NCBI RefSeq assembly: GCF_000701345.1
Contig: NZ_JNIJ01000052.1
Coordinates: 1 to 36,947 of the forward strand
DNA from: Bradyrhizobium sp. URHD0069
Lineage (GTDB): Bacteria; Pseudomonadota; Alphaproteobacteria; Rhizobiales; Xanthobacteraceae
Length of the DNA stretch: 36,947 bases
Direction of reading: 5' to 3'
The notes beneath the pieces were generated by a model. It did not search any database. It was not told where the DNA came from and worked only from the letters and a program-made list of their open reading frames with translations. A program made the translations under genes and the position numbers. Positions 10,192-18,842 of this stretch are shown here, piece after piece. Within the stretch, counting starts at the first letter, position 1. Every line of letters starts with the position of its first letter.

Positions 10192-10376
10192 TCTCCGACC
10201 TCATCCCGGCGTAACGGCTTCGCCGTTATCGCTGGAGGAGCGCGGCCTTGCGCGCGTCTCGAAGGCCTCATCCTGAGGAGCGCGCCCTCGCGCGTCTCGA
10301 AGGATGGCCGCGAGTCCCTGCGTTTGTGTCCATCCTTCGAGACGCTTGCTTCGCAAGCTCCTCAGGATGAGGTCGG
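10192..10376. repeat. large composite palindromic repeat (copy 1)
   Basis: The core 10266-10372 is a long imperfect palindrome running from CCTCATCCTGAGGAGCGC to GCTCCTCAGGATGAGG with CGTCTCGAAGGATGG / CCATCCTTCGAGACG inside. The flank (10192-10265) contains the hairpin AACGGCTTCGCCGTT. The whole unit recurs in the opposite orientation at 26934-27153. Confidence 0.8.
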
Positions 10377-10474
10377 TATCCTTCAAACGCTCTTTCGCCG
10401 GCGATGACGGCTGGGCGTGTGGCGCGTTGAGACCGTCATTGCGAGCCACCGGGTCGCGCGAATGCGTAGTCAAT

Positions 10475-10591
10475 GTCGTCCCCGCGAAAGCGGGGACCCA
10501 TACGCCGTGGCCTTGCATTTTGGCACGGTGGCTAACGGCTTCTGCTCCAACAAGCGATCGTGGTTATGGGTCCCCGCGTTCGCGGGACGAC
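10475..10591. repeat. inverted repeat, GTCGTCCCCGCGAAAGCGGGGACCC type
   Basis: Arms at 10475-10501 and 10565-10591 are near-perfect complements (GTCGTCCCCGCG...GGGACCCATA against TATGGGTCCCC...GGGACGAC), each containing its own small hairpin. It is a dispersed noncoding element. Confidence 0.75.
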
Positions 10592-10734
10592 ACATGGAGG
10601 GGGCGTGCGTTCGCACTCAGTGGTCGCGACGGATTCAATTTAGAACAGCCGTATGGTTGGCAAATACAGCTACGCATTCTCGCGGCGCGATGCGCCCGAG
10701 TGATGCTGGAATTTTTCGCCCAGGAAAAGTGAGG

Positions 10735-10839
10735 GCGTGGGGAATGCCGGGTGCACGGTGCACCCGCAGCCCGTGTGCATTGGTAGTAAGCACACGGTAG
10801 TCACCGCAGGTCACCGGAACACCCGGCATTCCCGCACGC
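10735..10839. repeat. nested stem-loop element
   Basis: Outer arms 10735-10753 (GCGTGGGGAATGCCGGGTG) and 10820-10839 are complementary over 19 bases with one extra base. An inner perfect 8-bp stem, CCGTGTGC (10771-10778) with GCACACGG (10790-10797), encloses an 11-base loop. The layout would form a cruciform in DNA or a folded RNA. Confidence 0.65.
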
Positions 10840-10898
10840 AATGGTTTTAACGGCTTATATCGTGCTCTCCCCGGCGACGAATTCGTCTTGTCACCGTC

Positions 10899-10954
10899 GT
10901 CGGCGGATTGAAGGTTTTGCCGAACCCGGTTGGGTTCGCAAAACCTCCGCCGAC
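10899..10954. repeat. 56-bp imperfect palindrome
   Basis: Outer arms GTCGGCGG (10899-10906) and CCGCCGAC (10947-10954) enclose a nearly perfect inner stem of 15 pairs (10912-10927 with 10932-10946, one bulged C) around the loop GGTT. It belongs to the same repeat-rich stretch as 10735-10839. Confidence 0.65.
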
Positions 10955-11289
10955 TTGACACCAGCAACGGGTGCCAGGACCACACGGTTTTGCCGTACGC
11001 TGCAACATCGTTCGTCTCGCGCGCCGCAAATCGCTCACGAGGTTCAACCCGCCCTGCGATTGCCAATGCGCGCCCGACGCTGCCGCGTCCACCGCATCCC
11101 ACCTCGCGTCCGTGACGATCGCGATACGCCCCTCTCATGGGGTGAGACGGCTACGGATGTAGAAGTGATTTGGGTCAAACAGGAACAGAATTTTTTTGAA
11201 TATGGGACTGGACAGGCCAAATCACACAAGGTGATGTGTTGCCGGACAACGTCAAATGCTCCTGCGTTTCGTTTTGCAGCGTGACGCCC

Positions 11290-13863
11290 TCACCAGGCGT
11301 ATCTGACGGTGCCGGTGCCAGCGTAGATCTGCGACGTGTTGGCGAACTGGCCGTCAAACTTCGCCTCCAACGACAGGTTTTTGTTCAACTGCAGCGCCGC
11401 GCCGGCGGCGATGAGCGCGGAGTCGCTTGGCACCGCGGCGCCGTTGACGATGAAACTCGTGCCGGGAAGTATCTGGAAGGCAGCCGTGAGCGAGGGATTG
11501 CTGACCCAATCGTGCGCCCAGGAGGCGCGCGCGCGCAACGAAAGGGGCATGCCATTGACCAGTTGCAAATGATCGAAGCGCGCGCCGAGCTCGCTCCTCG
11601 TATCGTTCGCAGTCATGGCCTTGTAAGCGAGGCCAAAGCCGCCGCCAGTCAGGTCTGTCTCGCGGTAATCCGGCGTGTGAAACCATTGCGTCTGCAATGC
11701 TGCATAAGGCGTGACGCCGAACGAAGCCATGCCATAGCGATAGCCGCCTTCGAGCCGCCCGCCATAGCCTTGCGCGCTGAATTTCGCGGTGAGCTGGTCG
11801 CCAACCGCAATGCGGTTGGTCGTCATCCCATAACCGGCAAGGGCGAGCGAAGCTGCGAGATAGGTTGGCCCCGACTGCGTCTTACCGTAGATGCCGGCCT
11901 GGAATGCATCGCTTCTGCCCGTCCCAAGCGCTTGCGCAAGGCTCCAATTAGTGCCGCCACCGGCGAGCGCGAGACCGACGACCGTATCAGGCGTGACGCG
12001 GTAGTCGACGCCGCTGGCAAGGCCATAGGCGCTCGCCGTCATGTTGTTGGTGCCAAGTGCCGGATTGCCGTTCGCCGTGATGTAGCCGCCATAGGCCTGA
12101 CCCCAGGCGTTCCAGCGCCGATCGGGCGGTGCGGTCGCATTGGCGCGCGGCGCCTTGAGCACCGAGGCATAGGCGAGCGCGATGTGGGGCGGCAAGCTCG
12201 ATGCCTGCTCCGGCGCAAAGCCGGCTGCGCCGCCGCTGGGGCCCCCGCGACCATTGGCAAATGGATCGACCATGAGCCCGAGGAACTGGTTCATGAGCTG
12301 GAACGCACCCTGCTGGCTGTCGGGGGCAACTTCACCGGACAATTGCGAAAGCGCGGCCATCAGATTGCCGCCGCTCAGTCCAAAAATGGTCCCGAAATTC
12401 GGTGGCAGCGTGCCGCCGCCATTGAAAAAATTGTCCAGTCCATTGGCGATGTTTTGCTGATTGCCGCTTAGCCCGCCGATCTGGCCGAGTGCGGCGGTCA
12501 GGTTCAAGAATACATCGGTCGGCGTGTAGCTCAGGTTTGCGATAAAGCCCGCCGGCAGGTTGGTGGTGCCGAGGGCTGTGAACGTACCGTTGAGCCCGGC
12601 CGAATGCAGGATGTCATATTGGTTGGCTAGATAGCTGCCGGGCGCGAAGACCGCCAGCACGTTGCCCGCGAGCGTGGCCATTTGGCTGACGTTGGCCATC
12701 GTGGATGACGCCGGATTGATTTGCACCAGATAGATCGCGCCTGACTGGAACGCGAGATTGCCCGATACCGTCATCGACGTTCCGGGCACGCCGGGCGTAC
12801 CGGGCGCGAACGCGCCGCCCGAATTGATCTGGGTACTGCCGACGGTACCGGTACCGCCCAATAGGCCGCTAGTTACGGTCAGGTTCGACGCCGACGAGAG
12901 ATCGCCGTTCACCAGAAGCGTGCCGCTCTGCACTGTCCACGGATCTGACTGCGTGTACGTGTTGTTCACGGTCCAGGCGCCGCCGATAACGTTGAAGGTG
13001 GTGAAGCCCACATATTGTTGGCCACCCGCGAACGTACCGATAGCACTGAGGTCGAACCCTCCGCTGCCGGCGCCACCCAGTTGCAGCGTGGCGTGGCCCT
13101 GGCCAAGCACAGTTCCGATGATTGAGGATGTAGGCGCCAATGTCAAAGTGTTGTTGCCGGTAGGTGAAAACACGATCGCCGTTCCGGATGCGCTACTGAT
13201 GGTTCCGGAATTGAAAATGCTGACTGTGGATGAGACGCCGCCAAAAAAAATAGCCGCGTCGTTCAGGGACGACGATGAAATCGTTCCGCTGTTGATGATT
13301 GAGCCTGAGAAGTTGCCCAAGGCAGAAATCGCCGCGAAGCCGTTACCGGCAATCAGGCCCGCATTGTTGATGACGCCCGAAAAATTTCCGTTGAGCATAA
13401 TCGTCGGCGCCGGGCCGTTTTCAGAAATTACTCCGGTGCTGGTGTTGAAGATGCCGCCGGAGAGGGTCGCGGCGGCGCCCGTCAAAATCCCTTGGCCGGC
13501 TACCTGGATGCCCCCCAACGTGCCACTATTGATGATGTTACCGGTAAGGGTGCTGTTGTTTGTGAGCTGAATAAAAGCGTCAATGGTGCCGGAGTTGACG
13601 ATATTCCCCGTCAGCGCGGTAGAGTTCAGGAAAATAGCAGGAAAATGGGGAGTGCTCTCGTTGAGCCTGCCTTCGTTCGTGATGTCTCCGGTGATGTGAC
13701 TGCCAAGGGCGGAAATGCACTGAAGCGTGGTTGAGGCGGGGTTGTCGAAGCCGCCTGGCCCAAGGTTGACACATGCGGCGGAGGCCGGATTCCCGCTGCC
13801 GCCGATCATCAACGCCGCCAGTGAACTCGACGACAATAATGAAAGAATTCGCGCCCAGGGCAT
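11290..13863 (-). CDS. autotransporter outer-membrane protein (type V secretion)
   Basis: Predicted to be exported by Sec and to insert its C-terminal barrel in the outer membrane, presenting the passenger outside. Signal peptide: MPWARILSLLSSSSLAALMI...ASA (about 1-30). The passenger (about 30-540) is repetitive and Asn/Gly/Ser/Thr-rich with repeated phrases such as GNIVNSGTID, GNIINSGTLG and GSIINSGTIS, typical of a beta-helix. The autotransporter beta-domain runs from about 582 (RRWNAWGQAYGGY) to the end; the last residue is the aromatic Trp expected for BAM recognition. ATG at 13863 gives 857 residues; a TTG two codons upstream is possible. There is no subtilisin-like or other catalytic motif, so adhesion is more likely than enzymatic activity. 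Its ligand is unknown. Confidence 0.9.
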   Translation of the reverse strand: MPWARILSLLSSSSLAALMIGGSGNPASAACVNLGPGGFDNPASTTLQCISALGSHITGDITNEGRLNESTPHFPAIFLNSTALTGNIVNSGTIDAFIQLTNNSTLTGNIINSGTLGGIQVAGQGILTGAAATLSGGIFNTSTGVISENGPAPTIMLNGNFSGVINNAGLIAGNGFAAISALGNFSGSIINSGTISSSSLNDAAIFFGGVSSTVSIFNSGTISSASGTAIVFSPTGNNTLTLAPTSSIIGTVLGQGHATLQLGGAGSGGFDLSAIGTFAGGQQYVGFTTFNVIGGAWTVNNTYTQSDPWTVQSGTLLVNGDLSSASNLTVTSGLLGGTGTVGSTQINSGGAFAPGTPGVPGTSMTVSGNLAFQSGAIYLVQINPASSTMANVSQMATLAGNVLAVFAPGSYLANQYDILHSAGLNGTFTALGTTNLPAGFIANLSYTPTDVFLNLTAALGQIGGLSGNQQNIANGLDNFFNGGGTLPPNFGTIFGLSGGNLMAALSQLSGEVAPDSQQGAFQLMNQFLGLMVDPFANGRGGPSGGAAGFAPEQASSLPPHIALAYASVLKAPRANATAPPDRRWNAWGQAYGGYITANGNPALGTNNMTASAYGLASGVDYRVTPDTVVGLALAGGGTNWSLAQALGTGRSDAFQAGIYGKTQSGPTYLAASLALAGYGMTTNRIAVGDQLTAKFSAQGYGGRLEGGYRYGMASFGVTPYAALQTQWFHTPDYRETDLTGGGFGLAYKAMTANDTRSELGARFDHLQLVNGMPLSLRARASWAHDWVSNPSLTAAFQILPGTSFIVNGAAVPSDSALIAAGAALQLNKNLSLEAKFDGQFANTSQIYAGTGTVRYAW

Positions 13864-14055
13864 TATCAAAAATCACCTTTCCCGCAGTGAGCAGGCGCAA
13901 TCACAGGATGCAATAACGCTCATTGTTCCGATGGCCAATCAACACGTTTCAACGCCCGGTTGAACCGATTTCCGGATATTCTGGGTAGCGTGACAAAAAT
14001 ACTACAATCAGCGCAACCGGTGAACGTCGGGCCTGTGTGAGACCGGGACTGAGCG

Positions 14056-14850
14056 TCAGTCCGGCGCATGCAGGACTTCAAGATCAGGCAAACCCCAACA
14101 TTGATACCCCATGTCCTGAGCAAGCACGCCCAGACCCTCGCTCTCGATTTCTCCCGCGCCGCAGAATCCGTTTGCCGGACGAATGAGTTCGCTCGGCCGG
14201 CCGTAAGGAAATGGCGGAAAGATAAGGCCATCCCGGTGGCAGTCGGCCTTCACCAGCAGGATCGTCGCTCCGACAGCGTCCAGGCGGACCGGTTTGTTGG
14301 CGCCGCGGAAGTCTTCGAGCAATTTGCGACCGTGATCGGCCCAGCCGTTGCGGTCGAAGGTCGGCCCGCCCGGCGCCTGGACGCAATGCGGGTGAAGTAT
14401 GTCGAGGTCAAACCCCAGCAGTTGGCGAATCAGTCCGCTCGGATAGGAAACGACGTCGACATCCAGCCAGAGTACCCAATCCTCGTCCTGCAGCGACCTG
14501 AACAAAAGCTGATTACGGGATCGCGCGAGCACGGAACGACGGACACGCTGAAAGGCCGTGGTCCAGCGGGGAACGCCGGGCGGCAGGCGAAAATTGAAAT
14601 CCCTCTTGATGACCGTGACGCGGCGACACCTTGCTTGCAACCTTGGAAGCAGAGCTTGCAGGGCTATCCATGTATCGTCACGGCTGTCGCTTTCCAGCAG
14701 CCCTACGGACAGGTATTGTCGCGGGTATTCGATCGCCTCTAGATTCTCGACGTAGCGGTGGAGGTGGTGCCGCGCATCCTTCAGAGGGGTCAGGATAAGG
14801 ACATTCGGCGTCGCGCCGGGCGACGGTGTGGCGGCCGATTCTGCTAACAA
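14056..14850 (-). CDS. Anp1/Mnn9-like glycosyltransferase
   Basis: A 264-residue protein that resembles the Anp1 family (yeast Golgi mannan-polymerase subunits Anp1, Van1, Mnn9) and its bacterial relatives. Visible landmarks: VLILTPLKDA (17-26), LLESDSRDDT (51-60), and WLDVDVVSYP with the DxD motif at about 130-132 that would bind metal and nucleotide-sugar. GANKPVRLDAVGATILLVKAD and LEVLHAPD near the end also fit that family. Start is TTG at 14850: GGAGG lies 4 bases ahead and no better start follows. It is divergent from the MNN1-like gene, so the two probably share a control region. The donor sugar and acceptor are unknown. Confidence 0.75.
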   Translation of the reverse strand: MLAESAATPSPGATPNVLILTPLKDARHHLHRYVENLEAIEYPRQYLSVGLLESDSRDDTWIALQALLPRLQARCRRVTVIKRDFNFRLPPGVPRWTTAFQRVRRSVLARSRNQLLFRSLQDEDWVLWLDVDVVSYPSGLIRQLLGFDLDILHPHCVQAPGGPTFDRNGWADHGRKLLEDFRGANKPVRLDAVGATILLVKADCHRDGLIFPPFPYGRPSELIRPANGFCGAGEIESEGLGVLAQDMGYQCWGLPDLEVLHAPD

Positions 14851-14871
14851 GATTCCTCCGCCAGCAGATAC

Positions 14872-14905
14872 TTGGGTTCATTTGAGATTTGGGTTCATTT
14901 GAGAT
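14872..14905. repeat. 17-bp perfect tandem duplication in a divergent promoter region
   Basis: TTGGGTTCATTTGAGAT occurs twice head to tail (14872-14888 and 14889-14905). It ends at the likely start codon of the MNN1-like gene and sits in the 53-bp gap between two divergent genes. Confidence 0.8.
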
Positions 14906-16409
14906 GATGACGGCGGCGCGCCAAGACCACAAGAGACTTCTTAAAGAGCGCCTTGGCGAACTTCAACCCTATCCCTCCGACCATTTCTCCGGCACGGGTA
15001 TCTTGATATGCGCCGGAGGGCCAAGCTTTTTCACCAACGCTTTCGTGCTGGTGCATCTTCTTCGCGTCACACATGGCTGCAAGCTGCCCATCGAAGTCTG
15101 GCACTTCGGCCGAGGCGAAATGTCTGCGCGCATGAAGCTTTTGCTTCGTGATCTAGGTGTCGACACGGTCGATGCCGAAGCAGTGCTCACCGCTCTTCCG
15201 GCCCGGATCCAGAACGGCTGGCAGCTGAAGGCCTATGCGCTGATGTGGTGCCGGTTCGAGCACGTTCTGATGCTTGATGCCGACCAGGTCCCGTTGACCG
15301 ATCCGGCCGGACTCTTCGAGTGGGACGAGTATCGCCAAACCGGTGCGGTCCTATGGCCCGATTGCGGGGATATCCTGGAAACGAATCCGATTTGGAGCGC
15401 CTGTGAGCTGAAGCCGCGCACCTGTCCTGCCATCGAATCCGGGCAGCTCCTGATTCATAAGGCCCGACATTGGCGTGGGTTGCAAATAGCACTCCATCTC
15501 AACGAGCACTCGGCGTATTACTATCAGCTCTTGTACGGCGACAAAGACACGTTCCTGATCGGGTTGCTTCTAACGGACTCAGCCTACGCGCTCGTTCCCC
15601 ACCGCCCCTTCACCGACGCGCCGTTCTGCCTGTTTCAGAGGAACATGGCCGGCGAGGTTCTTTTTCAGCATCGCACCGGCGCCAAATGGCGCTACGCGAA
15701 TCCCCAGATAAAGCTTCCGAAAGCTGAACTCGAAGCGGAGTGTTTGGCCGCGCTGACGACCTTGCGCGCGCAATGGAACGGCCTGATCTTTACACCGCCA
15801 CGGCGCAGCCTCCGCGCGCGCGAAGCCGAGGCCGGGCTTGCCGCGGCACGCTTCTTTCATTTGCGGCGGCCCGGCGATGAACCCGCGCGCCTTGAGTTGC
15901 TGCCCGAGTGCGAAATTGGCGCAGGGCGCGCCGCCGCGACGATGAATTGGCACTGCGAGGAAACCGGCAGCGTGATCGAACTCGTGATCAGCGATGCCTT
16001 TTGTCCCGCCTGGCGGCTCCGTCAGGAATCGAACGCATGGATCGGACGCCCGGCGAAAGCGGACGGGGAAGTCTATTTGACGGAAGAGAGCGCATCCTCG
16101 GCACCGACGAATGAAAATGTTCGGTCGCTCACCGAGGAAATCTTGTCCGCCGCCGGATTTCCCAACCCGATCTGGATTAGCCGGCGTACCGAAATCTCGG
16201 CCGCGCTTGGCCTAGTCGCAGCGCTCGAGCCCGGCATCGGGGATGCGCTCGCCGCGATATCCCTGCGCTGCGGGCCTGTGGAGAAACAAGCGCTCGATGC
16301 AATGGCAAGAGAATTACGGCGCGAACCCCGTAACGACGACCTCAGCGCGGACCGCGCCAACTGGCCGATGCCAGGCCGCTACACCGTAGCCGCCGATCTT
16401 GATAATTGA
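14904..16409 (+). CDS. MNN1-type (GT71-like) putative mannosyltransferase
   Basis: A 501-residue protein whose first half resembles the Mannosyl_trans3 family (fungal MNN1/MNT alpha-mannosyltransferases and bacterial relatives). Landmarks: GTGILICAGGPSFFTNAFV (about 30-48), LPIEVWHFGRGEMSARM, and VLMLDADQVPLTDP with the DxD motif (about 124-127), then GAVLWPDCGD and ESGQLLIHK. The C-terminal 200 residues match nothing I recognise. The frame extends to a TTG at 14889, but the ATG pair at 14904/14907 is more likely; the ribosome binding site is weak. The stop codon overlaps the next gene's ATG (TGATG), indicating one transcript. Cytoplasmic location is inferred, as no signal or membrane segment is seen. 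Confidence 0.75.
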   Translation: MMTAARQDHKRLLKERLGELQPYPSDHFSGTGILICAGGPSFFTNAFVLVHLLRVTHGCKLPIEVWHFGRGEMSARMKLLLRDLGVDTVDAEAVLTALPARIQNGWQLKAYALMWCRFEHVLMLDADQVPLTDPAGLFEWDEYRQTGAVLWPDCGDILETNPIWSACELKPRTCPAIESGQLLIHKARHWRGLQIALHLNEHSAYYYQLLYGDKDTFLIGLLLTDSAYALVPHRPFTDAPFCLFQRNMAGEVLFQHRTGAKWRYANPQIKLPKAELEAECLAALTTLRAQWNGLIFTPPRRSLRAREAEAGLAAARFFHLRRPGDEPARLELLPECEIGAGRAAATMNWHCEETGSVIELVISDAFCPAWRLRQESNAWIGRPAKADGEVYLTEESASSAPTNENVRSLTEEILSAAGFPNPIWISRRTEISAALGLVAALEPGIGDALAAISLRCGPVEKQALDAMARELRREPRNDDLSADRANWPMPGRYTVAADLDN

Positions 16410-17671
16410 TGCGCATCGCCAGACCACGGGTGCTCTTTATCGCCCCTACCCTTCCAGCCCTCACGGGCAACGGGCTCGCCATGCGCATGGGTGTCTTTGC
16501 CGAGGCGCTTGCCCGATGGGCCGACGTTGATCTTGCGGTAGTGCCGGTCGCCGGAGGAGGTGTTGAAAACACGCCGTTCCTGCAATCTCTTGATTTGCGC
16601 CTGTCGCGCGTCCCCTGGGACCGTCGACCGGACACCCCCTATACGCTGTTGTCGCGGGTTGCGGATCCCGCCGCACGCCTGCAAACCTTCAAGGCCTACG
16701 GCAAACCGACAATCGCCAGAACGTTGACGGCCCGCATGGCGGAGAGCATCGGCCATCTTGTCGGCGACGGACGCTACGATCTCGTCCATATCGGCCGCAG
16801 CTACATGACACCGCTTGCTCGCTTCCTGCCGGAAACGACGCCCGTAACGCTCGACCTCGATGAAGACGACCGCGCCTCCTTTGCCAGCCGGGCGGCGCTG
16901 GCCCGACGCAGCGGAAATTGTTTTCTCGCGGACTGGCTCGACCAGGAGGGACACGCCTGCGACGGATTGATTGCCGCAATGGCGGGCAGATTGCAGCGCG
17001 CGTTCGCGGCGAATGTTCGGGAGTGTGAAAATCTGGCAAGGCGCCATCCGGGAGTGCGGTTCGAAACCGTTCCGAATGCGGTGGACATTCCGCGCCATAT
17101 GCCCCGTATCGAAGACGGCCGCAGCATCCTATTTGTGGGTTCATTAAGCTATGAGCCAAACGCCGATAGCATCCTGTGGTTTGCCAGGACGATCATGCCG
17201 CGGCTTAGGACAAGATTCGGACGTTGTCGGCTTACGATCGCCGGAGCAAACCCGCCGTTGGCTGTGCGTGCATTGGGCCGGCATCCGGACATTCGCGTCC
17301 TTGGCTTTGTCGATGATCTCGCCGAAGTCTATCGCAGGGCGAGCCTGCTGATCGCGCCGATGCAGGCGGGTGGCGGCACGCGCATCAAGGTTCTCGAGGC
17401 GGCAGCCTTCGGCCTGGCCACGGTTGCAAGCGCCCAGGCTGCCGACGGCCTGTTTACGTCACGCCAGCCCTGGGGATGGATATGCCAGCGTCCTTCGGAC
17501 TTCGTGGCGGCCTGCGCCGATGCGCTCTCTGATCCCCGCGAGCGTGACCGGCGGGGAAAGCTCGGCTACCGTTCCGTCATCCGGCAATATTCGCGCGAGG
17601 CTGTTGTCCCGCGACTTGCGGCCTTGTTGGAAGAATGCTGCGGGCGAAGGGCCTTGAAAGGAGCGCATTGA
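16409..17671 (+). CDS. GT4-family glycosyltransferase
   Basis: A 420-residue GT-B fold enzyme. The N-terminal Rossmann half starts RPRVLFIAPTLPALTGNGLAM; the C-terminal half shows ILFVGSLSYEPNADSILWF (about 240-258), a hallmark of GT4 enzymes, then FVDDLAEVYRRASLLIAPM and GGGTRIKVLEAAAFG (about 321-335), carrying the acidic nucleotide-sugar-binding residue. Start is the ATG at 16409, overlapping the previous stop codon by one base; a TTG one codon earlier is in frame. The next gene starts directly after the stop codon, which places this enzyme in the same operon as the PqqD-like and kinase-like genes. Donor and acceptor cannot be told from sequence. Confidence 0.88.
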   Translation: MRIARPRVLFIAPTLPALTGNGLAMRMGVFAEALARWADVDLAVVPVAGGGVENTPFLQSLDLRLSRVPWDRRPDTPYTLLSRVADPAARLQTFKAYGKPTIARTLTARMAESIGHLVGDGRYDLVHIGRSYMTPLARFLPETTPVTLDLDEDDRASFASRAALARRSGNCFLADWLDQEGHACDGLIAAMAGRLQRAFAANVRECENLARRHPGVRFETVPNAVDIPRHMPRIEDGRSILFVGSLSYEPNADSILWFARTIMPRLRTRFGRCRLTIAGANPPLAVRALGRHPDIRVLGFVDDLAEVYRRASLLIAPMQAGGGTRIKVLEAAAFGLATVASAQAADGLFTSRQPWGWICQRPSDFVAACADALSDPRERDRRGKLGYRSVIRQYSREAVVPRLAALLEECCGRRALKGAH

Positions 17672-17953
17672 ATGCTTGGAGAAAACGATCGCTACTGCAA
17701 GACCGGGGGCTTCGATCAAGACGAAGTGGTGGATGGCTACATCGTCTATAACAAGACCAAGGACCGCGTCCATTTTCTCAACCCGACCGCGGCTATCGTA
17801 CTGGAACTCTGTACCGGCGTCCTGACCGCGCTCGAAATCGCGGAAGTGGTTGAACGGACGTTCAGCCTGCCACAAACGCCTATCGCTCCGGTCCGGGATT
17901 GCCTGGCCTCGCTTCTCTCCGAAGGTTTGATCGAAACGTGCGGGATATCGTAG
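17672..17953 (+). CDS. PqqD-like protein (RiPP recognition element type)
   Basis: A 93-residue protein with the PqqD fold signature: a strand-rich start (VDGYIVYNKTKDRVHFLNPT, about 20-39), AAIVLELCTGVLTALEIAEVV (about 40-60), and a C-terminal winged-helix part (VRDCLASLLSEGLIET). PqqD proteins and the B1 proteins of lasso-peptide clusters are peptide-binding chaperones that hold a precursor's leader for modifying enzymes. The pairing with an HprK-like kinase immediately downstream matches the HPr-rel-A type gene pair known from proteobacteria. It follows the GT4 stop codon without a gap, and the kinase gene starts inside its 3' end. Confidence 0.82.
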   Translation: MLGENDRYCKTGGFDQDEVVDGYIVYNKTKDRVHFLNPTAAIVLELCTGVLTALEIAEVVERTFSLPQTPIAPVRDCLASLLSEGLIETCGIS

Positions 17954-18783
17954 TCCGAACCCTCCGGCGCGAATTTCGCATCGCGAGCCAGCCCGAAGCA
18001 TCGCTTCTGCGGTATGTTGAGGCTTGTCCGGTGATCGATGGCGCTGCCGTTGCGCCGCAGATCGTGAACATCGAATGTCATCAAGATTTTTTCAGGGCGC
18101 GATTGCCTGCTGGACGTACCTTGGAAGGTACGCTTCGCTACGTCACCGAGCACCTCGATTACTTTGTCGAGTCCTGCTCGCGCGCTGATGAAGCTGATGC
18201 GGTGAGCCTGCCTGCGGCACTGCTGGTGTCGCCCGACGGCAGGCGCGTCCTGTTCGCCGGAGGACGAAAATCCGGCAAAACGACGCTCGCCTTGGGGCTG
18301 CTGTCAGCGGGATGGACGTTCGAGGGGGACGCGCGAGTCTTTATCGGCGCCGACGGAGTTGCCGCTCATCCGCGGACCCTGCGGGTCACGCAGTCGCTGG
18401 TGTGGCGCCACCCTTGTTTCGCGGATCTCGTCGACGGGGCGCCGTCGCTCGTTGTCGACGGCCTGGAAACGACTTTTGCAGTTGATCCGAGACGATGGGG
18501 ACGAGGATGGAGCGTTGCCGTTGGCAAAATCGACGCCGTGTTCTTTCTCGAAAACGCCGATTCGCTGCATTCCGCCATACGCCGCACCAGTTCAGACGAA
18601 GCATTTGGCCGCGCTCTTCAGCTTTTCTCCTCGGTCTTACCCCTCACGGCGCGGCATGTTTCGCTACTCCGCTCCATTGTCCCCGCTCCCTTCCTGTTTC
18701 ATCTGGAGCTGGGAGCTCTTGATGGCGCCGTCGGCGGTATCGTCGAGACCTTGCAGGCCATCGGATTGAGTACCTCAGATTGA
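17938..18783 (+). CDS. HprK-related kinase-like P-loop protein
   Basis: A protein of about 281 residues resembling HPr kinase relatives (HprK-rel-A type). The P-loop is AGGRKSGKTTLALGLL (about 107-122), followed by GWTFEGDARVFI, which takes the place of the acidic segment after the Walker A motif in HprK. Close relatives in lasso-peptide clusters (ThcoK, PadeK) phosphorylate a serine of the precursor; others are uncharacterised. The frame opens at a TTG at 17899, but the GTG at 17938, 16 bases inside the PqqD-like gene with GAAGG upstream, fits better. There is no sign of HPr or of a PTS operon here, so sugar-PTS regulation is unlikely. Confidence 0.78.
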   Translation: MRDIVVRTLRREFRIASQPEASLLRYVEACPVIDGAAVAPQIVNIECHQDFFRARLPAGRTLEGTLRYVTEHLDYFVESCSRADEADAVSLPAALLVSPDGRRVLFAGGRKSGKTTLALGLLSAGWTFEGDARVFIGADGVAAHPRTLRVTQSLVWRHPCFADLVDGAPSLVVDGLETTFAVDPRRWGRGWSVAVGKIDAVFFLENADSLHSAIRRTSSDEAFGRALQLFSSVLPLTARHVSLLRSIVPAPFLFHLELGALDGAVGGIVETLQAIGLSTSD

Positions 18784-18842
18784 CGCGCGTAAACGCAATG
18801 TTATATGGATTGATCGCTCAATTATGAGTTGCGGAGACGCCG

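Larger units (their letters stand above)
9790..11289. other. 1.5-kb intergenic region made largely of repeats
   Basis: No open frame here has the codon pattern or family resemblance of a gene. The first 250 bp should hold the glyA promoter. The rest is a stack of dispersed elements, listed separately, plus connecting sequence. Frames of 100-170 codons exist (for example 10635-11138 leftward), but they run through palindromes and match the spurious proteins often annotated over this repeat in Bradyrhizobium. Confidence 0.7.

Noticed and set aside
10266..10372. Possible CRISPR-like repeats
   Set aside because: The repeats are palindromic units with complementary arms, not regularly spaced direct repeats with spacers, and no cas gene is present.
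10635..11138. 167-codon leftward frame in the repeat region
   Set aside because: It runs through two strong palindromes. Its wording is that of the spurious proteins repeatedly annotated over this Bradyrhizobium repeat.
11236..12471. 411-codon frame opposite the autotransporter
   Set aside because: It is antisense to the beta-domain, with no recognisable domain; the autotransporter frame is clearly the coding one.
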